NCBI GenBank assembly: GCA_016218725.1
Contig: JACRDB010000104.1
Coordinates: 62,001 to 126,000, forward strand
Direction: 5' to 3'
DNA length: 64,000 bases
From: Deltaproteobacteria bacterium
GTDB taxonomy: Bacteria > Myxococcota_A > Polyangia > Polyangiales > Ga0077539
Of the stretch, positions 1-8,312 are shown one piece after another; position 1 is the stretch's first letter; every line of letters begins with the position of its first letter. A model generated the notes under the pieces. It saw only the letters and a list, made by a program, of their open reading frames with translations, was not told the DNA's origin and made no database searches. The translations under genes were made by a program, and so were the position numbers.

Positions 1-1133
1 ACCACGTCCCCGCGGGCCAGGCGCAGGCGCACCTCCGCGGGGTCGAGCCTCCGCCCGATGGCGATGTTCCACTGGTGGACGTCATCGAGCTGGGCCAGGT
101 CGTAGGGCTGGCCCTGGCCGGGCTCGTGGATGGGGTTCATGGAGCTGGCGCCGGTGGAGGCGAAGTCCCACATGGCCGCGAAGAAGAGCCCGAGGGAGCG
201 CACCGCGGCGGCGTACATGATCCGGTCCGCGTGGGACTGGTAGTCGCTGTCGATCCCGTTGCCCGCGTTGGCCAGGATCCCGAGGCCCCAGTGGGACGGC
301 ATGCGCCCGAAGCGAAGCTGCCCGAGGGACGGGTGCGTGACCTCGGCCCAGGCCCGGGACACCGCGATGGACGACGCGTAGGAGTTGTACTGGTTGGGCG
401 CCACCTGCGTAGACGCGAAGCCCGTGATCGGCGCCCAGGGCGAGGCCAGGCCGTTGGTGTAATACCCCTGCGGCGTGCTCCCGAGGATGAGGTTGTCCAG
501 GATGTCAATCTGCGCCAGCACCCGGATGGAGTCCGTGATGTGGATCTCCGGGTTCAGCCGGAAGCGCATGTTGGCGCTGGTCTGCGAGTTGTTGCTGCAC
601 GACGCCGGAACGCGCATGGTGCCCCGCGGGGGCGGGTCCGTGGAGCAGAGGTTCCTCAGGCCGTTCTCGGGGTTGCGCACCCAGGGCCAGAGCGAGCCCG
701 CGTAGGCGCCCTCCACCGTGGACAGGAGCCTCGGGTCGTCCCAGCCGATGGCGAAGTTGTGGAAGAGCTCCGCGCGGGTACGAAAATACCCGTGGAGCAC
801 CAGGGACTGGGACACCAGGTCCGCCAGGTCCAGGCCGCGGCTGGCCGGGGCCGGAGGGGTCGCCGCGGCCGCAGGAGCGCTCCCGGTAGAGCCCTGGGCG
901 CCGCTGCCCGAGGGGCTCCCCGAGGGGCTCCCCGAGGGGTCCTCGGCGCGCTCGGGCTGGCTCGCCGCGGCGGGCTCGGAGCCCGCGGTCGGGGTCTCCG
1001 ACGGCGTCTCCGCTGGGGGCGACGACGCCGGAGGGGTACCTCCGGGCGTACCTTCCGGCGCCGCGACGGGCTGGGCCAGCGCAAGCACCGGGCTCAAGAG
1101 AAGCGCAAGGACGAGGGCGAGGGAGCGGCGCAT
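1..1133 (-). CDS. Outer-membrane-type protein, 3' end beyond window
   Basis: The reading frame starts at ATG 1133 and stays open to the window edge, giving at least 377 residues; the C-terminus is outside. Residues 1-20 (MRRSLALVLALLLSPVLALA) are a clear signal peptide, followed by about 60 residues rich in Pro, Ala, Ser and Glu that include an SGSP repeat made by a 12-base DNA repeat (909-940). The rest alternates polar and aromatic or aliphatic residues, as in outer-membrane barrels (for example LVLHGYFRTRAELFHNF and MRFRLNPEIHITDSIRVLAQ). It resembles the large myxobacterial porin-like families of unknown role (TIGR04551 is my guess, not checked). It is divergent from the MBL-fold gene, with 158 bases between the starts. 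Barrel nature is inferred from composition; no function can be named. Confidence 0.7.
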   Translation of the reverse strand, partial: MRRSLALVLALLLSPVLALAQPVAAPEGTPGGTPPASSPPAETPSETPTAGSEPAAASQPERAEDPSGSPSGSPSGSGAQGSTGSAPAAAATPPAPASRGLDLADLVSQSLVLHGYFRTRAELFHNFAIGWDDPRLLSTVEGAYAGSLWPWVRNPENGLRNLCSTDPPPRGTMRVPASCSNNSQTSANMRFRLNPEIHITDSIRVLAQIDILDNLILGSTPQGYYTNGLASPWAPITGFASTQVAPNQYNSYASSIAVSRAWAEVTHPSLGQLRFGRMPSHWGLGILANAGNGIDSDYQSHADRIMYAAAVRSLGLFFAAMWDFASTGASSMNPIHEPGQGQPYDLAQLDDVHQWNIAIGRRLDPAEVRLRLARGDV

Positions 1134-1291
1134 GGACCTCCGTGTCGCGACAACGCCTCTCCAGTGGTCACCAGCGGGCGAGCGCGGACGTTGCCGCGAG
1201 GGGTTACACGCGACCGGAGCCCTCGTCAACGCATCCCACGCCTGACGCTGGCGCTCGCCGAGGGCCCTGCCGTACAACTCAGGGGTCCTCC

Positions 1292-2263
1292 ATGGCGCGC
1301 TTTGATCACCTGGCCACCACCCCCCGAGGCCCGAAGGACCTGTTCCGCTGGAGGGTCCTTGACCGGATGCGGATGCACCAGCCTCCCCGGGAGCCCACCC
1401 CGGAGGCGCTCCTGGCCCCAGCCCCGCTGCGCCCCAACGACGGGGCCGCGCTGCGCGCGCACGGCGCGTCCCTGACGTGGGTGGGCCACGCCAGCTTCGC
1501 CCTGCGCCTGGCGGGCCTCACGGTGCTCACGGACCCGATCTGGTCGTCGCGCATCCAGGGCGTGGTGCGGCGCCTCGTCCCGCCCGGGCTCCGGCTGGAC
1601 GCCGTGGGCCCCGTGGACCTGGTCACCGTGAGCCACAACCACTTCGATCACCTGGACCTGCCCACGCTGAAGCGTATCGGCCCCAGGGCGCGCTATGTGG
1701 TCCCGCTGGGCGTCGGCCAGACCCTCCGCGAGGCGGGCCTGCCGAACGTGGTCGAGCTCGACTGGTGGCAGTCCCACCGCGAAGGGGACCTGGAGGTCAC
1801 CCTCGTCCCCGCCCGCCACTGGTCCATGCGGATGCCATGGACCCGCAACGACTCCCTCTGGGGGGGCTTCGTTCTCCGCGCGCCGGAGGGCTCCGCGTAC
1901 CATTCGGGGGATACGGGTTTCTTCAATGATTTCAAGGACATAGGCGAACGGTTGGGCGCCATCGACCACGCCCTCCTGCCCATCGGGGCGTACGAGCCGC
2001 GGTGGTTCATGGAGCCGCAGCACATGAACCCCGAGGACGCCAGGAAGGCCTTTGAGCTCCTGGGGGCGCGCACCTTCGTGGCGATGCACTGGGGCACCTT
2101 TCGGTTGACCGATGAGCCCGTGGGGGAGCCCCCCTCGCGCATCCGAGCGCTCTGGGAGGAGGCGGGGGACGACCCCTCAAGGCTCTGGGTTCTCGACGTG
2201 GGCGAGACCCGCCCGCTCGGCCAGGCGCGCGCCCACCCACGCGGCGAGGGCCTCGGTGGGTGA
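1292..2263 (+). CDS. MBL-fold metal-dependent hydrolase (UlaG/NAPE-PLD-like)
   Basis: 323 residues from ATG 1292; the frame is open further upstream, but that part lacks conservation and this ATG fits the usual N-terminus. The metallo-beta-lactamase motifs are all present: GHASFALRL, a TDPIW strand, the metal-binding SHNHFDHLDL (HxHxDH), the histidine in PARHWS, HSGDTGFF carrying the bridging Asp, and the last histidine in AMHWGTF. This pattern matches the UlaG / N-acyl-phosphatidylethanolamine phospholipase D-like branch, soluble zinc hydrolases acting on phosphodiesters or lactones; the substrate cannot be read from sequence. Its last 87 bases overlap the 3' end of the kinase gene on the other strand. 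Confidence 0.88.
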   Translation: MARFDHLATTPRGPKDLFRWRVLDRMRMHQPPREPTPEALLAPAPLRPNDGAALRAHGASLTWVGHASFALRLAGLTVLTDPIWSSRIQGVVRRLVPPGLRLDAVGPVDLVTVSHNHFDHLDLPTLKRIGPRARYVVPLGVGQTLREAGLPNVVELDWWQSHREGDLEVTLVPARHWSMRMPWTRNDSLWGGFVLRAPEGSAYHSGDTGFFNDFKDIGERLGAIDHALLPIGAYEPRWFMEPQHMNPEDARKAFELLGARTFVAMHWGTFRLTDEPVGEPPSRIRALWEEAGDDPSRLWVLDVGETRPLGQARAHPRGEGLGG

Positions 2264-3127
2264 GGCCCCGAGGGCCCTGCGGGCTTCGTCCAGGGCGGCC
2301 GAGAGGTCCTCGGTGCGCGGGTAGCGCGCGGCGGGGTCGCGCTGGAAGCACCGCAGTGCGATGGCGCGGAGGCCCTGGTCGAGCTCCGGGAGCGCGGGTG
2401 GCAAGGCCTCCCGCACGCGGTCCAGGGTGTCCAGGGGCGTGGCGCCATCAAAGGGCCGGCGCCCGGTGAGCATCTCGCAGAGGGTGACCCCGAGGCCGAA
2501 CTGGTCGCTCCGGGCGGTGAGGGCGCCGCCCACGGCCTGCTCCGGGGACATGTAGGCGTATTTGCCCCGGGCGACGCCCCCGCGGGTGTCCTCCCTGCGG
2601 AGCGTGGCCTTGGCGATGCCATAGTCCGCGAGCTTCACCTCGCCGTCGCGGGAGACCAGGATGTTGGACGGCGACACGTCCCGGTGGACGAGCCCGAGGG
2701 GGTGCCCGTCGTCGTCGGTGACGCGGTGCAGGTACGCCAGGGCCTCGCACACCTCGCAGGCCACGCGCAGGGCGAGGGGAGGGGGCATGGGCCGGGCCTC
2801 CTCCACGCCGCGGCGGCCGCGCAGGAGGGAGTCCAGGTCGGCGCCGTCGATGTAGTCCATGCGCACGTAGTAGGTGCCCCTGGCCGCGCCGAGGTCGTGC
2901 ACCTGGACGAGGTTCCGATGCGTGAGGCGCGCGCCCAGGCGGGCCTCGGCCACGAGGATGCGCTCGTACTCTCCATCGCCCTGGAGCTCCGGGAGCAGGG
3001 TCTTCAGGGCCACGCGCTTCTCGAAGCCGCTGGCCCCGTAGGCCTCGGCCAGGAAGACCTCCGCCATGCCCCCGTGGCCGAGCCTCCGGAGGAGCCTGTA
3101 GGGACCGAGGCTGCCGGGAAGTTCCAT
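2177..3127 (-). CDS. Soluble Ser/Thr protein kinase (Hanks type)
   Basis: 316 residues from ATG 3127; an in-frame TTG nine bases upstream is less likely. This is a nearly bare kinase domain: Gly-rich loop LGHGGMAEVF (16-25), catalytic Lys42 in VALK, catalytic loop HRDVSPSN (148-155), a DYG instead of DFG at 168-170, and MSPEQ as the APE segment near 193. No membrane segment or sensor domain follows, so it is probably cytoplasmic. The HRDVSPSN loop and DFG-to-DYG change are common in myxobacterial kinases and compatible with activity. It is divergent from the FHA-sigma54 activator, with 50 bases between start codons, so the activator's FHA domain could be a partner; that is inference from position. 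Confidence 0.9.
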   Translation of the reverse strand: MELPGSLGPYRLLRRLGHGGMAEVFLAEAYGASGFEKRVALKTLLPELQGDGEYERILVAEARLGARLTHRNLVQVHDLGAARGTYYVRMDYIDGADLDSLLRGRRGVEEARPMPPPLALRVACEVCEALAYLHRVTDDDGHPLGLVHRDVSPSNILVSRDGEVKLADYGIAKATLRREDTRGGVARGKYAYMSPEQAVGGALTARSDQFGLGVTLCEMLTGRRPFDGATPLDTLDRVREALPPALPELDQGLRAIALRCFQRDPAARYPRTEDLSAALDEARRALGASPTEALAAWVGARLAERAGLAHVENPEP

Positions 3128-3177
3128 GGACCACAACGTAGTCGGAAATCGCCCGCGTGCTACCTTCGGGTTCCAGC

Positions 3178-4521
3178 GTGAGCGCGCGACAGGCCACGAT
3201 CCACACGGGCGCCCTCCCCGGCGCGGCCCCGAGGCTTCGCTACCAGGTGCTGGCCCTGGAGGGCGAGGAGGCCGGCCGCTCGGTCCCCCTGGGGCAGGGC
3301 GAGGTGGTGGTGGGCTCGGACCCGGCCTGCGACCTGTGCCTCACCGACGACCGGGTGTCCCGCCGGCACCTCTCCGTCCGAGTGGACGGGGCGGCAATTG
3401 TGGTGAAGGACCTCGGGAGCACCAACGGGACCTTCTTCGAGGGCGGGAGGATCACCGAGGCGAGGGTGCCCCCGGGGGCCACGCTGCGCGTGGGGCGCAC
3501 TTTCCTTCGGATCCAGCCGGTGCCGGTCCCGCTCGAGGTGCCCCCGAGCCGCGCCCGGCGCTTCGGCGAGCTGGTGGGCGAGAGCCTCGCCCTGCGCGAG
3601 GTCTTCGGGGTGCTGGAGCTCTGCGCCGCCTCGGACATCACGGTGCTGCTGGAGGGGGAGACGGGCACCGGCAAGGAGCTCGCGGCGCGCGCCCTCCACG
3701 AGCTGGGCCCGAGGCACCGGGCGCCCTTCGTGGCCATCGACTGCGGGGCGCTCCCGGAGAACCTCCTGGAGAGCGAGCTCTTCGGGCACGTGAAGGGGGC
3801 GTTCACCGGCGCCCAGGGCGCGCGCCCCGGGGCCTTTGCGCGCGCCCACGAGGGGACCATCTTCCTCGATGAGCTCGGGAGGATCACCCCCGCGGTGCAG
3901 GCGAGGCTCCTGCGCGTGGTGGAGGAGCGCCGCGTGCGACCCGTCGGCGCCGACGCCGAGCGGGAGGTGGACGTGAGGGTGGTGTGCGCCTCGCGGGACG
4001 ACCTGGCCGCCCAGGTGACCCGCGGGGAGTTCCGCGCGGATCTGTACTACCGGCTCTCGGTGGTGCGCGTGGCGCTCCCGCCGCTGCGCGCCCGCCGCGA
4101 GGACCTGCCCTTGCTGGTGCGCGAGCTCCTGCGGCGCCGGGGCATCGAGGCGGGGCCGGTCACGGGCCCCGGCGCGGAGCTCCTGCAGGCCCACGGGTGG
4201 CCAGGGAACGTGAGGGAGCTGCGCAACGTGATCGACCGCGCGGTGGCGCTCTCCCCGCAGGCGCGGAGCTTCGCCGACCTGCGCCTCGCCGTGGGCCCCG
4301 GCGCGGAAAGGGAGCGCGCAGAGCCCCTGGGCGTTCGCTCGGACCTCCCCTGGGCCGAGGCCCGGCAGCTCGTGGTGGAGGCCTTCGAGGCGCGCTACCT
4401 CCGCGAGCTCCTGGAGCGCTGCGGGGGCAACCTCTCGGCGGCGTCGCGCGCCTCGGGGCTGGACCGCAAGCACCTTCGGGCGCTCGCCAGGCGTCACAGC
4501 CTGGTGGAGGAGGGACCCTAG
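3178..4521 (+). CDS. FHA-domain sigma54-dependent transcriptional activator
   Basis: 447 residues from GTG 3178; GTG 3157 is an in-frame alternative. Domains in order: an FHA domain (about 22-113, with VVGSDPACD, SRRHLSV and GSTNGTFF), the AAA+ sigma54-interaction domain (about 133-360, Walker A GETGTGKE at 160-167, sigma54-contact loop GAFTGA at 207-212, Walker B GTIFLDEL, and VRELRN near the end), and a Fis-type helix-turn-helix at the C-terminus (NLSAASRASGLDRKHLRALA). Such proteins bind a phosphothreonine partner through the FHA domain and open sigma54 promoters. The adjacent divergent Ser/Thr kinase is the obvious candidate to provide the phosphosignal. Its stop codon is nested with that of the convergent deacetylase gene. 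Confidence 0.93.
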   Translation: MSARQATIHTGALPGAAPRLRYQVLALEGEEAGRSVPLGQGEVVVGSDPACDLCLTDDRVSRRHLSVRVDGAAIVVKDLGSTNGTFFEGGRITEARVPPGATLRVGRTFLRIQPVPVPLEVPPSRARRFGELVGESLALREVFGVLELCAASDITVLLEGETGTGKELAARALHELGPRHRAPFVAIDCGALPENLLESELFGHVKGAFTGAQGARPGAFARAHEGTIFLDELGRITPAVQARLLRVVEERRVRPVGADAEREVDVRVVCASRDDLAAQVTRGEFRADLYYRLSVVRVALPPLRARREDLPLLVRELLRRRGIEAGPVTGPGAELLQAHGWPGNVRELRNVIDRAVALSPQARSFADLRLAVGPGAERERAEPLGVRSDLPWAEARQLVVEAFEARYLRELLERCGGNLSAASRASGLDRKHLRALARRHSLVEEGP

Positions 4522-5237
4522 CCCTCGGCCCGAAAGAGCGCCTGGACGCGGTCCACGGTGCGCCCAAGGGACCACCGTAGGAGCCCCCGGGTGCCCTCGG
4601 CCAGCGCCGGGTGGTGCAGGTCCGCCGGGTGGATGGCCACCCTCACCGGCGCCCCCAGGCCGTGCCACCCGCGACCAAGGCGCGCGTACGCGAGGCTCGA
4701 CAGCCTCCGGGCCCGCGTGCGGCTCGCGTAGTTGAGCGCGGGGCAGAACCTCCTCGCCCCGTCCGTCGGGCGGTAGGAGAAGAGCTGGTCTTCGCAGTAC
4801 GGGACGCCCCGCTCGCGCAAGGCCCCAAGGAGCCACGGCCTGCGCGTCCAGGCGGGCGGGACGAAGCCATGCACCGGCAGCCCGAGGTGCTTGAAGAGCT
4901 TGAGCCCGCGGTCCAGCACCGGCGCCCCCTCGGCCTCGTCCAGCGCGGCGAACTCGGCCTCCCCCGCGGAGAGCACCCGCTGCGCCAGGACGTACCCTAC
5001 CCCGTCCCCGTGGCGCGCCAGGTGGCGGTACCCATGGAGGAACACCTCGTGGCCCGTGTCCGCCAGCGTATGGAGCCAGGCCACAAAAGCCGGAGAGCCC
5101 TCCAGAGGGTGCCTCCCGTGGAAGTCCGGCACCACCAAAAGCCCCGGGCGGGCGCCCACCTCGTGGCACCAGCGCAGCGCCACCCGCAGCTCGTCCTCCC
5201 AGCGCGGAGAGACATCATGGAGGCTCACGTGAATCAA
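4518..5237 (-). CDS. DUF2334-type polysaccharide deacetylase-like protein
   Basis: 239 residues. The start is TTG 5237, whose last two bases form the stop of the upstream glycosyltransferase (TTGA overlap, translational coupling); GTG 5228 is possible. Motifs of the NodB-like fold are present: VSLHDVSP at the N-terminus, a metal-binding-type HGYRH, and FVPPAW corresponding to the RxPxG-like strand. It matches the DUF2334 branch of carbohydrate esterase 4. The likely role is removal of acetyl groups from a glycan made by the surrounding cluster. There is no signal peptide. At its 3' end it shares four bases with the FHA activator gene (both TAG stops lie within CTAG). Confidence 0.8.
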   Translation of the reverse strand: MIHVSLHDVSPRWEDELRVALRWCHEVGARPGLLVVPDFHGRHPLEGSPAFVAWLHTLADTGHEVFLHGYRHLARHGDGVGYVLAQRVLSAGEAEFAALDEAEGAPVLDRGLKLFKHLGLPVHGFVPPAWTRRPWLLGALRERGVPYCEDQLFSYRPTDGARRFCPALNYASRTRARRLSSLAYARLGRGWHGLGAPVRVAIHPADLHHPALAEGTRGLLRWSLGRTVDRVQALFRAEG

Positions 5238-6397
5238 GCAGCCCTCCGTGCTTCCAGGTACCGACCGTACATCGCGAAGAGCTTATCGAAGTGGTCGTCC
5301 GACGAGGGGATCCCTGCGGAGGCCTCCAGCGCCGCCCGGGAGGCCTCCCCGGGTGGCCGGTCCAGGAGCCGGCGGGTGGCTACCGCACAAGCCACCAGGG
5401 GGGCGTCCGGTGCGTATTTCTCTGCGCACCCGGGCGTTGCGAACTCCGCGGCCCCGCCCTGGTCGGGCACCACCACGGGCACCCCCGAGGCCAGGGCCTC
5501 GCCCACCACGAAGCCAAAGGTCTCGTGGGGGCAGCCATGGACCAGGGCGTCTCCGGAGGCCAGGAGCGCCCCGTAGCGCGCGCGGTCGGTGACAAAGCCC
5601 TCGAAGCGGGCCCAGGGGAAGCGGCCCTCCAGCCGGGCTCGCTCGGGGCCGTCGCCCAGGACCAGCACTGCGCAGGGGCGCTCACGGCGGAGCCCTTCAA
5701 GCGCCTGGAGCACGGCAGAGACGCGCTTTTCGACGGCGAGACGCCCGGCGACCACCAGGAGCCGGGCCCCGGGGTCGCCCGCCAGGGGGCCCAGGAGCTC
5801 GCGCCGCAGGGCCGGGTCCCGGCGGTGTGGTCCCAGGGCTTCACGGTGGATCCCAAAGGGCACACACTCCACCCGGGGGATCCCCCGGGCCCGGAGCTTG
5901 TCCGCCAGCCAGGCCCCGGAGACCACCGTGAGGTCCACCCGGGAGCACAGGCCCCGGAGGTACGCCCAGGCCGGGGAGAGGGCCCTCTCGGCGCCGCGGT
6001 CCCCGAGGGCCCGGCGGAGCACGGGGCGTGCATAGGTATCAATGAAGTCGGAATGGAGCACCAGCGAGCGCACAGCCACCCCCCGGGTGCGGGTGGCTAC
6101 CCAGGCAGCCACGTAGGGGCTGGAGGCCTCCAACACGTCGGGCTGCTCCCGGGCCACGGCGCGGGCCACGGCGCGGACATTCCACAGGAGATGGTAGGTC
6201 GGATCGTACGGCAGGGACGGCCCCCGGAGCCTGAGGAGGCGCCCGGGACCCCCCTCGGACAGCTCGTCCCGGGGGCCCGGGGCCACCACCAGCACCGCGT
6301 GGCCGCGGCGTGTTCCCTCCCGCGAGAGCTGTGTTAGATACGCGCGCACGCCGCCGCCGCGTTCGGAATAGAACTCAGCCACGTCGAGGATCTTCAC
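5234..6397 (-). CDS. GT4-family glycosyltransferase
   Basis: 387 residues from GTG 6397, placed where the conserved N-terminus begins (VKILDVAEFYSERGGGVRAY). It has the two-Rossmann GT-B plan of family GT4: an N-terminal GGG acceptor-side loop, the mid-protein strand LLVVAGRLAVEKR, and the donor-nucleotide motif HETFGFVVGEALASGVPVVV (E-x7-E type). It would move a sugar from a nucleotide donor to a growing glycan at the cytoplasmic face of the membrane. It is upstream of, and coupled to, the DUF2334 deacetylase. Its start lies only seven bases from the start of the divergent glycosyltransferase. Confidence 0.88.
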   Translation of the reverse strand: MKILDVAEFYSERGGGVRAYLTQLSREGTRRGHAVLVVAPGPRDELSEGGPGRLLRLRGPSLPYDPTYHLLWNVRAVARAVAREQPDVLEASSPYVAAWVATRTRGVAVRSLVLHSDFIDTYARPVLRRALGDRGAERALSPAWAYLRGLCSRVDLTVVSGAWLADKLRARGIPRVECVPFGIHREALGPHRRDPALRRELLGPLAGDPGARLLVVAGRLAVEKRVSAVLQALEGLRRERPCAVLVLGDGPERARLEGRFPWARFEGFVTDRARYGALLASGDALVHGCPHETFGFVVGEALASGVPVVVPDQGGAAEFATPGCAEKYAPDAPLVACAVATRRLLDRPPGEASRAALEASAGIPSSDDHFDKLFAMYGRYLEARRAA

Positions 6398-6404
6398 GGT
6401 GACG

Positions 6405-7856
6405 ATGCTTGTACCAGAACTCCAGGAGCCCAGAGCCCACCGCCCGCGCCGCGTCCTGACGGCCGCGCCCCCGTGGCCCCGCCGCATCGCCGTGCTCAGC
6501 GATTACGTGCGGCTGCCGTACGCCAACGGGGCCACCTTCGCCACGCAGTTCCTGTACCGGGAGCTGGTCAAGCGCGGCCACGAGGTGACCATCATCGGCC
6601 CCCACGACCCGGCCGCCCGCCCGGAGGACCTGCCCGAGCGCTACATCCTGCTCCCGAGCGTGCCGCTGCGGCAACACCCCGGGGTGTACCTGCCGCTCCC
6701 CACGGACCGGCTCTTCGAGCGCGCCCGCCATTGGGATTTCGACCTCGTCCTCGGGCAGACCAACACGGAGCTCATCGAGCTCGGGCTGTGGCTGCGCCAC
6801 AACCGCGGCGTGCCGCTCCTTTGTGTCAACACGGTCCACCTCCCGAGGGTCTACCCCGCGGTGCTGCCGGAGGCCCTGGACAAGAGCCCCGCGGTCCACT
6901 GGCTCTTCCAGAACAGCATCCTGGAGCTGGCCGAGCGCCAGGCCGCCAGCGTGTACGACCAGTCCGACGGGCTCATCGTCCTGTCCCAGGGGCTGGAGCG
7001 CTACTGGCGCAGCCGCGGGGTCACGGCCCCCATCCATGTGATCCCGAGGAACGTCGAGCCCCGGATCTTCGACGCCAACCCCGGCCCGGACCCCTTCCCC
7101 CGGAGCGCGAAGCCCGGCTCCCGGATCCTGGTGGTGTGCAGGCACACCAAGGAGAAGGGCGTCGAGAGGCTCCTCAGGCTCTTCGCCCGCTGGGTGGCCC
7201 CGGCGCACCCGGACGCCACGCTCACCCTCGTGGGGGACGGGCCCGACCACGATTTCTTCAAGCAGGTGGCCCGGGAAGAGGGCATCGAGGACCGCACGGT
7301 CTTCCCCGGGGAGTACCCCGTCACGGGGATGCCTACCTGGTACCGCCACGCGGACCTGTTCGCCTACACCTCCCTCTCGGAGACCTACGGCCAGGTGGTG
7401 AGCGAGGCCCTCTGGAGCCGCCTCCCGGTGGTGGCCTTCGAGGACGGCATGGGCGTCTCGCAGCAGGTGGAGCACGACCTGACGGGGCTCCTGGTGGACC
7501 CCGGCCCCGACGCGGAAATGGCCGACTGGCGCTTCGCCCGGGCCCTGGTGTCCCTCCTCAAGAACCCCCGCAAGAGGCTCTCGCTCGCCCAGCATGCCGA
7601 GCGCCGCGCCCGGGAGCGGTCAGCGCCGGAGCGCATGGTGGAGCGCTTTCTCGGGGCCTTCGAGGCCGCCGGGAGGCACCAGCAGGCCCTGGGGTCGCCC
7701 TCCAGGGCGGGGGGCGCCCTGGACAACGCCGCCCGCAAGGGGCGATGGTTCGGCTTCACGGGCCTCGTGGCCGGCCTCGGGTACCTGCGCCCTCCGGCCA
7801 CGCTGAACCGCCACGGCCGCAGGCAGCCCGCCTGGAACGACCTGCTGGAAGAATAG
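6405..7856 (+). CDS. GT4-family glycosyltransferase with C-terminal extension
   Basis: 483 residues from ATG 6405 (GTG 6399 in frame just before). The N-terminal Rossmann half begins at RRIAVLSDYVRLPYANGATF with the glycine-containing acceptor loop. The second half carries ILVVCRHTKEKGVERLLRLF and the GT4 donor motif SETYGQVVSEALWSRLPVVA. About 80 extra basic residues follow the usual end. This arrangement resembles glycosyltransferases that use diacylglycerol or a lipid acceptor, but no acceptor can be assigned. It is divergent from the other GT4 gene with almost no space for a promoter between them. A DksA/TraR-type gene with its own promoter follows. Confidence 0.87.
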   Translation: MLVPELQEPRAHRPRRVLTAAPPWPRRIAVLSDYVRLPYANGATFATQFLYRELVKRGHEVTIIGPHDPAARPEDLPERYILLPSVPLRQHPGVYLPLPTDRLFERARHWDFDLVLGQTNTELIELGLWLRHNRGVPLLCVNTVHLPRVYPAVLPEALDKSPAVHWLFQNSILELAERQAASVYDQSDGLIVLSQGLERYWRSRGVTAPIHVIPRNVEPRIFDANPGPDPFPRSAKPGSRILVVCRHTKEKGVERLLRLFARWVAPAHPDATLTLVGDGPDHDFFKQVAREEGIEDRTVFPGEYPVTGMPTWYRHADLFAYTSLSETYGQVVSEALWSRLPVVAFEDGMGVSQQVEHDLTGLLVDPGPDAEMADWRFARALVSLLKNPRKRLSLAQHAERRARERSAPERMVERFLGAFEAAGRHQQALGSPSRAGGALDNAARKGRWFGFTGLVAGLGYLRPPATLNRHGRRQPAWNDLLEE

Positions 7857-7862
7857 ATCCCA

Positions 7863-7891
7863 TTGCTAAACCGTTGAGGGCGACCTATGCT
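7863..7891 (+). promoter_or_regulatory. Sigma70-like promoter of the DksA/TraR-type gene
   Basis: TTGCTA (7863-7868), 17-base spacer, TATGCT (7886-7891). The region is AT-rich against a very GC-rich background and sits in the 68-base gap before the DksA-like gene. A purine-rich AGGGG at 7910-7914 lies ten bases before the start codon. Confidence 0.6.
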
Positions 7892-7924
7892 ATTCCGCCT
7901 TCAATTTTCAGGGGTGACGGTCCC

Positions 7925-8293
7925 ATGGCGCTAGCCCAGTCCGACCTCAATCGATACAAGTCCGTTCTGGAGCAGAAGAAGAAGCAGCTCCTGGCCAACG
8001 CCCAGAGCACCCTGGCGGACGACATGGTGCTCGACACCAACGACCTGCCGGACGAAATGGACCTGGCGTCCAGCGAGTACCTCCAGGCCTTCACCTTCCG
8101 GCTCCGGGGTCGGGAGGCGGGGCTCCTGGAGAAAATCGACCGCGCCCTGGCCAAGATCGAGGACGGGTCCTTCGGCTCCTGCGAGGAGTGCGGCGAGGAG
8201 ATCTCCCTGAAGCGCCTGGACGCCAGGCCGGAGACCTCGCTCTGCATCCGGTGCAAGGAGGACCAGGAGCGGGCCGAGCGCGATTTCGGCTGA
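7925..8293 (+). CDS. DksA/TraR-family zinc-finger regulator
   Basis: 122 residues. An N-terminal coiled coil (SDLNRYKSVLEQKKKQLLAN) is followed by LDTNDLPDEMDLAS, in the place of the acidic coiled-coil tip that enters the RNA polymerase secondary channel in DksA. A four-cysteine zinc finger follows (C86, C89, C107, C110; GSCEECGEEISLKRLDARP). E. coli DksA is about 150 residues; this is a compact form of the family. It probably tunes transcription initiation with or without (p)ppGpp. The acidic tip residues are consistent with activity, but myxobacteria carry several paralogues, so equivalence to E. coli dksA is not claimed. Confidence 0.92.
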   Translation: MALAQSDLNRYKSVLEQKKKQLLANAQSTLADDMVLDTNDLPDEMDLASSEYLQAFTFRLRGREAGLLEKIDRALAKIEDGSFGSCEECGEEISLKRLDARPETSLCIRCKEDQERAERDFG

Positions 8294-8312
8294 GGCCCCA
8301 AAGCTCCCACCG

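Noticed and set aside
75..1475. Plus-strand frame of 466 residues over the first gene
   Set aside because: Gly/Arg-rich without domains; the minus strand encodes a protein with signal peptide.
6473..8293. Single long frame spanning the second glycosyltransferase and the DksA-like gene
   Set aside because: Its first part is the out-of-frame shadow of the glycosyltransferase; only the last 122 residues are a real protein with its own promoter and start at 7925.
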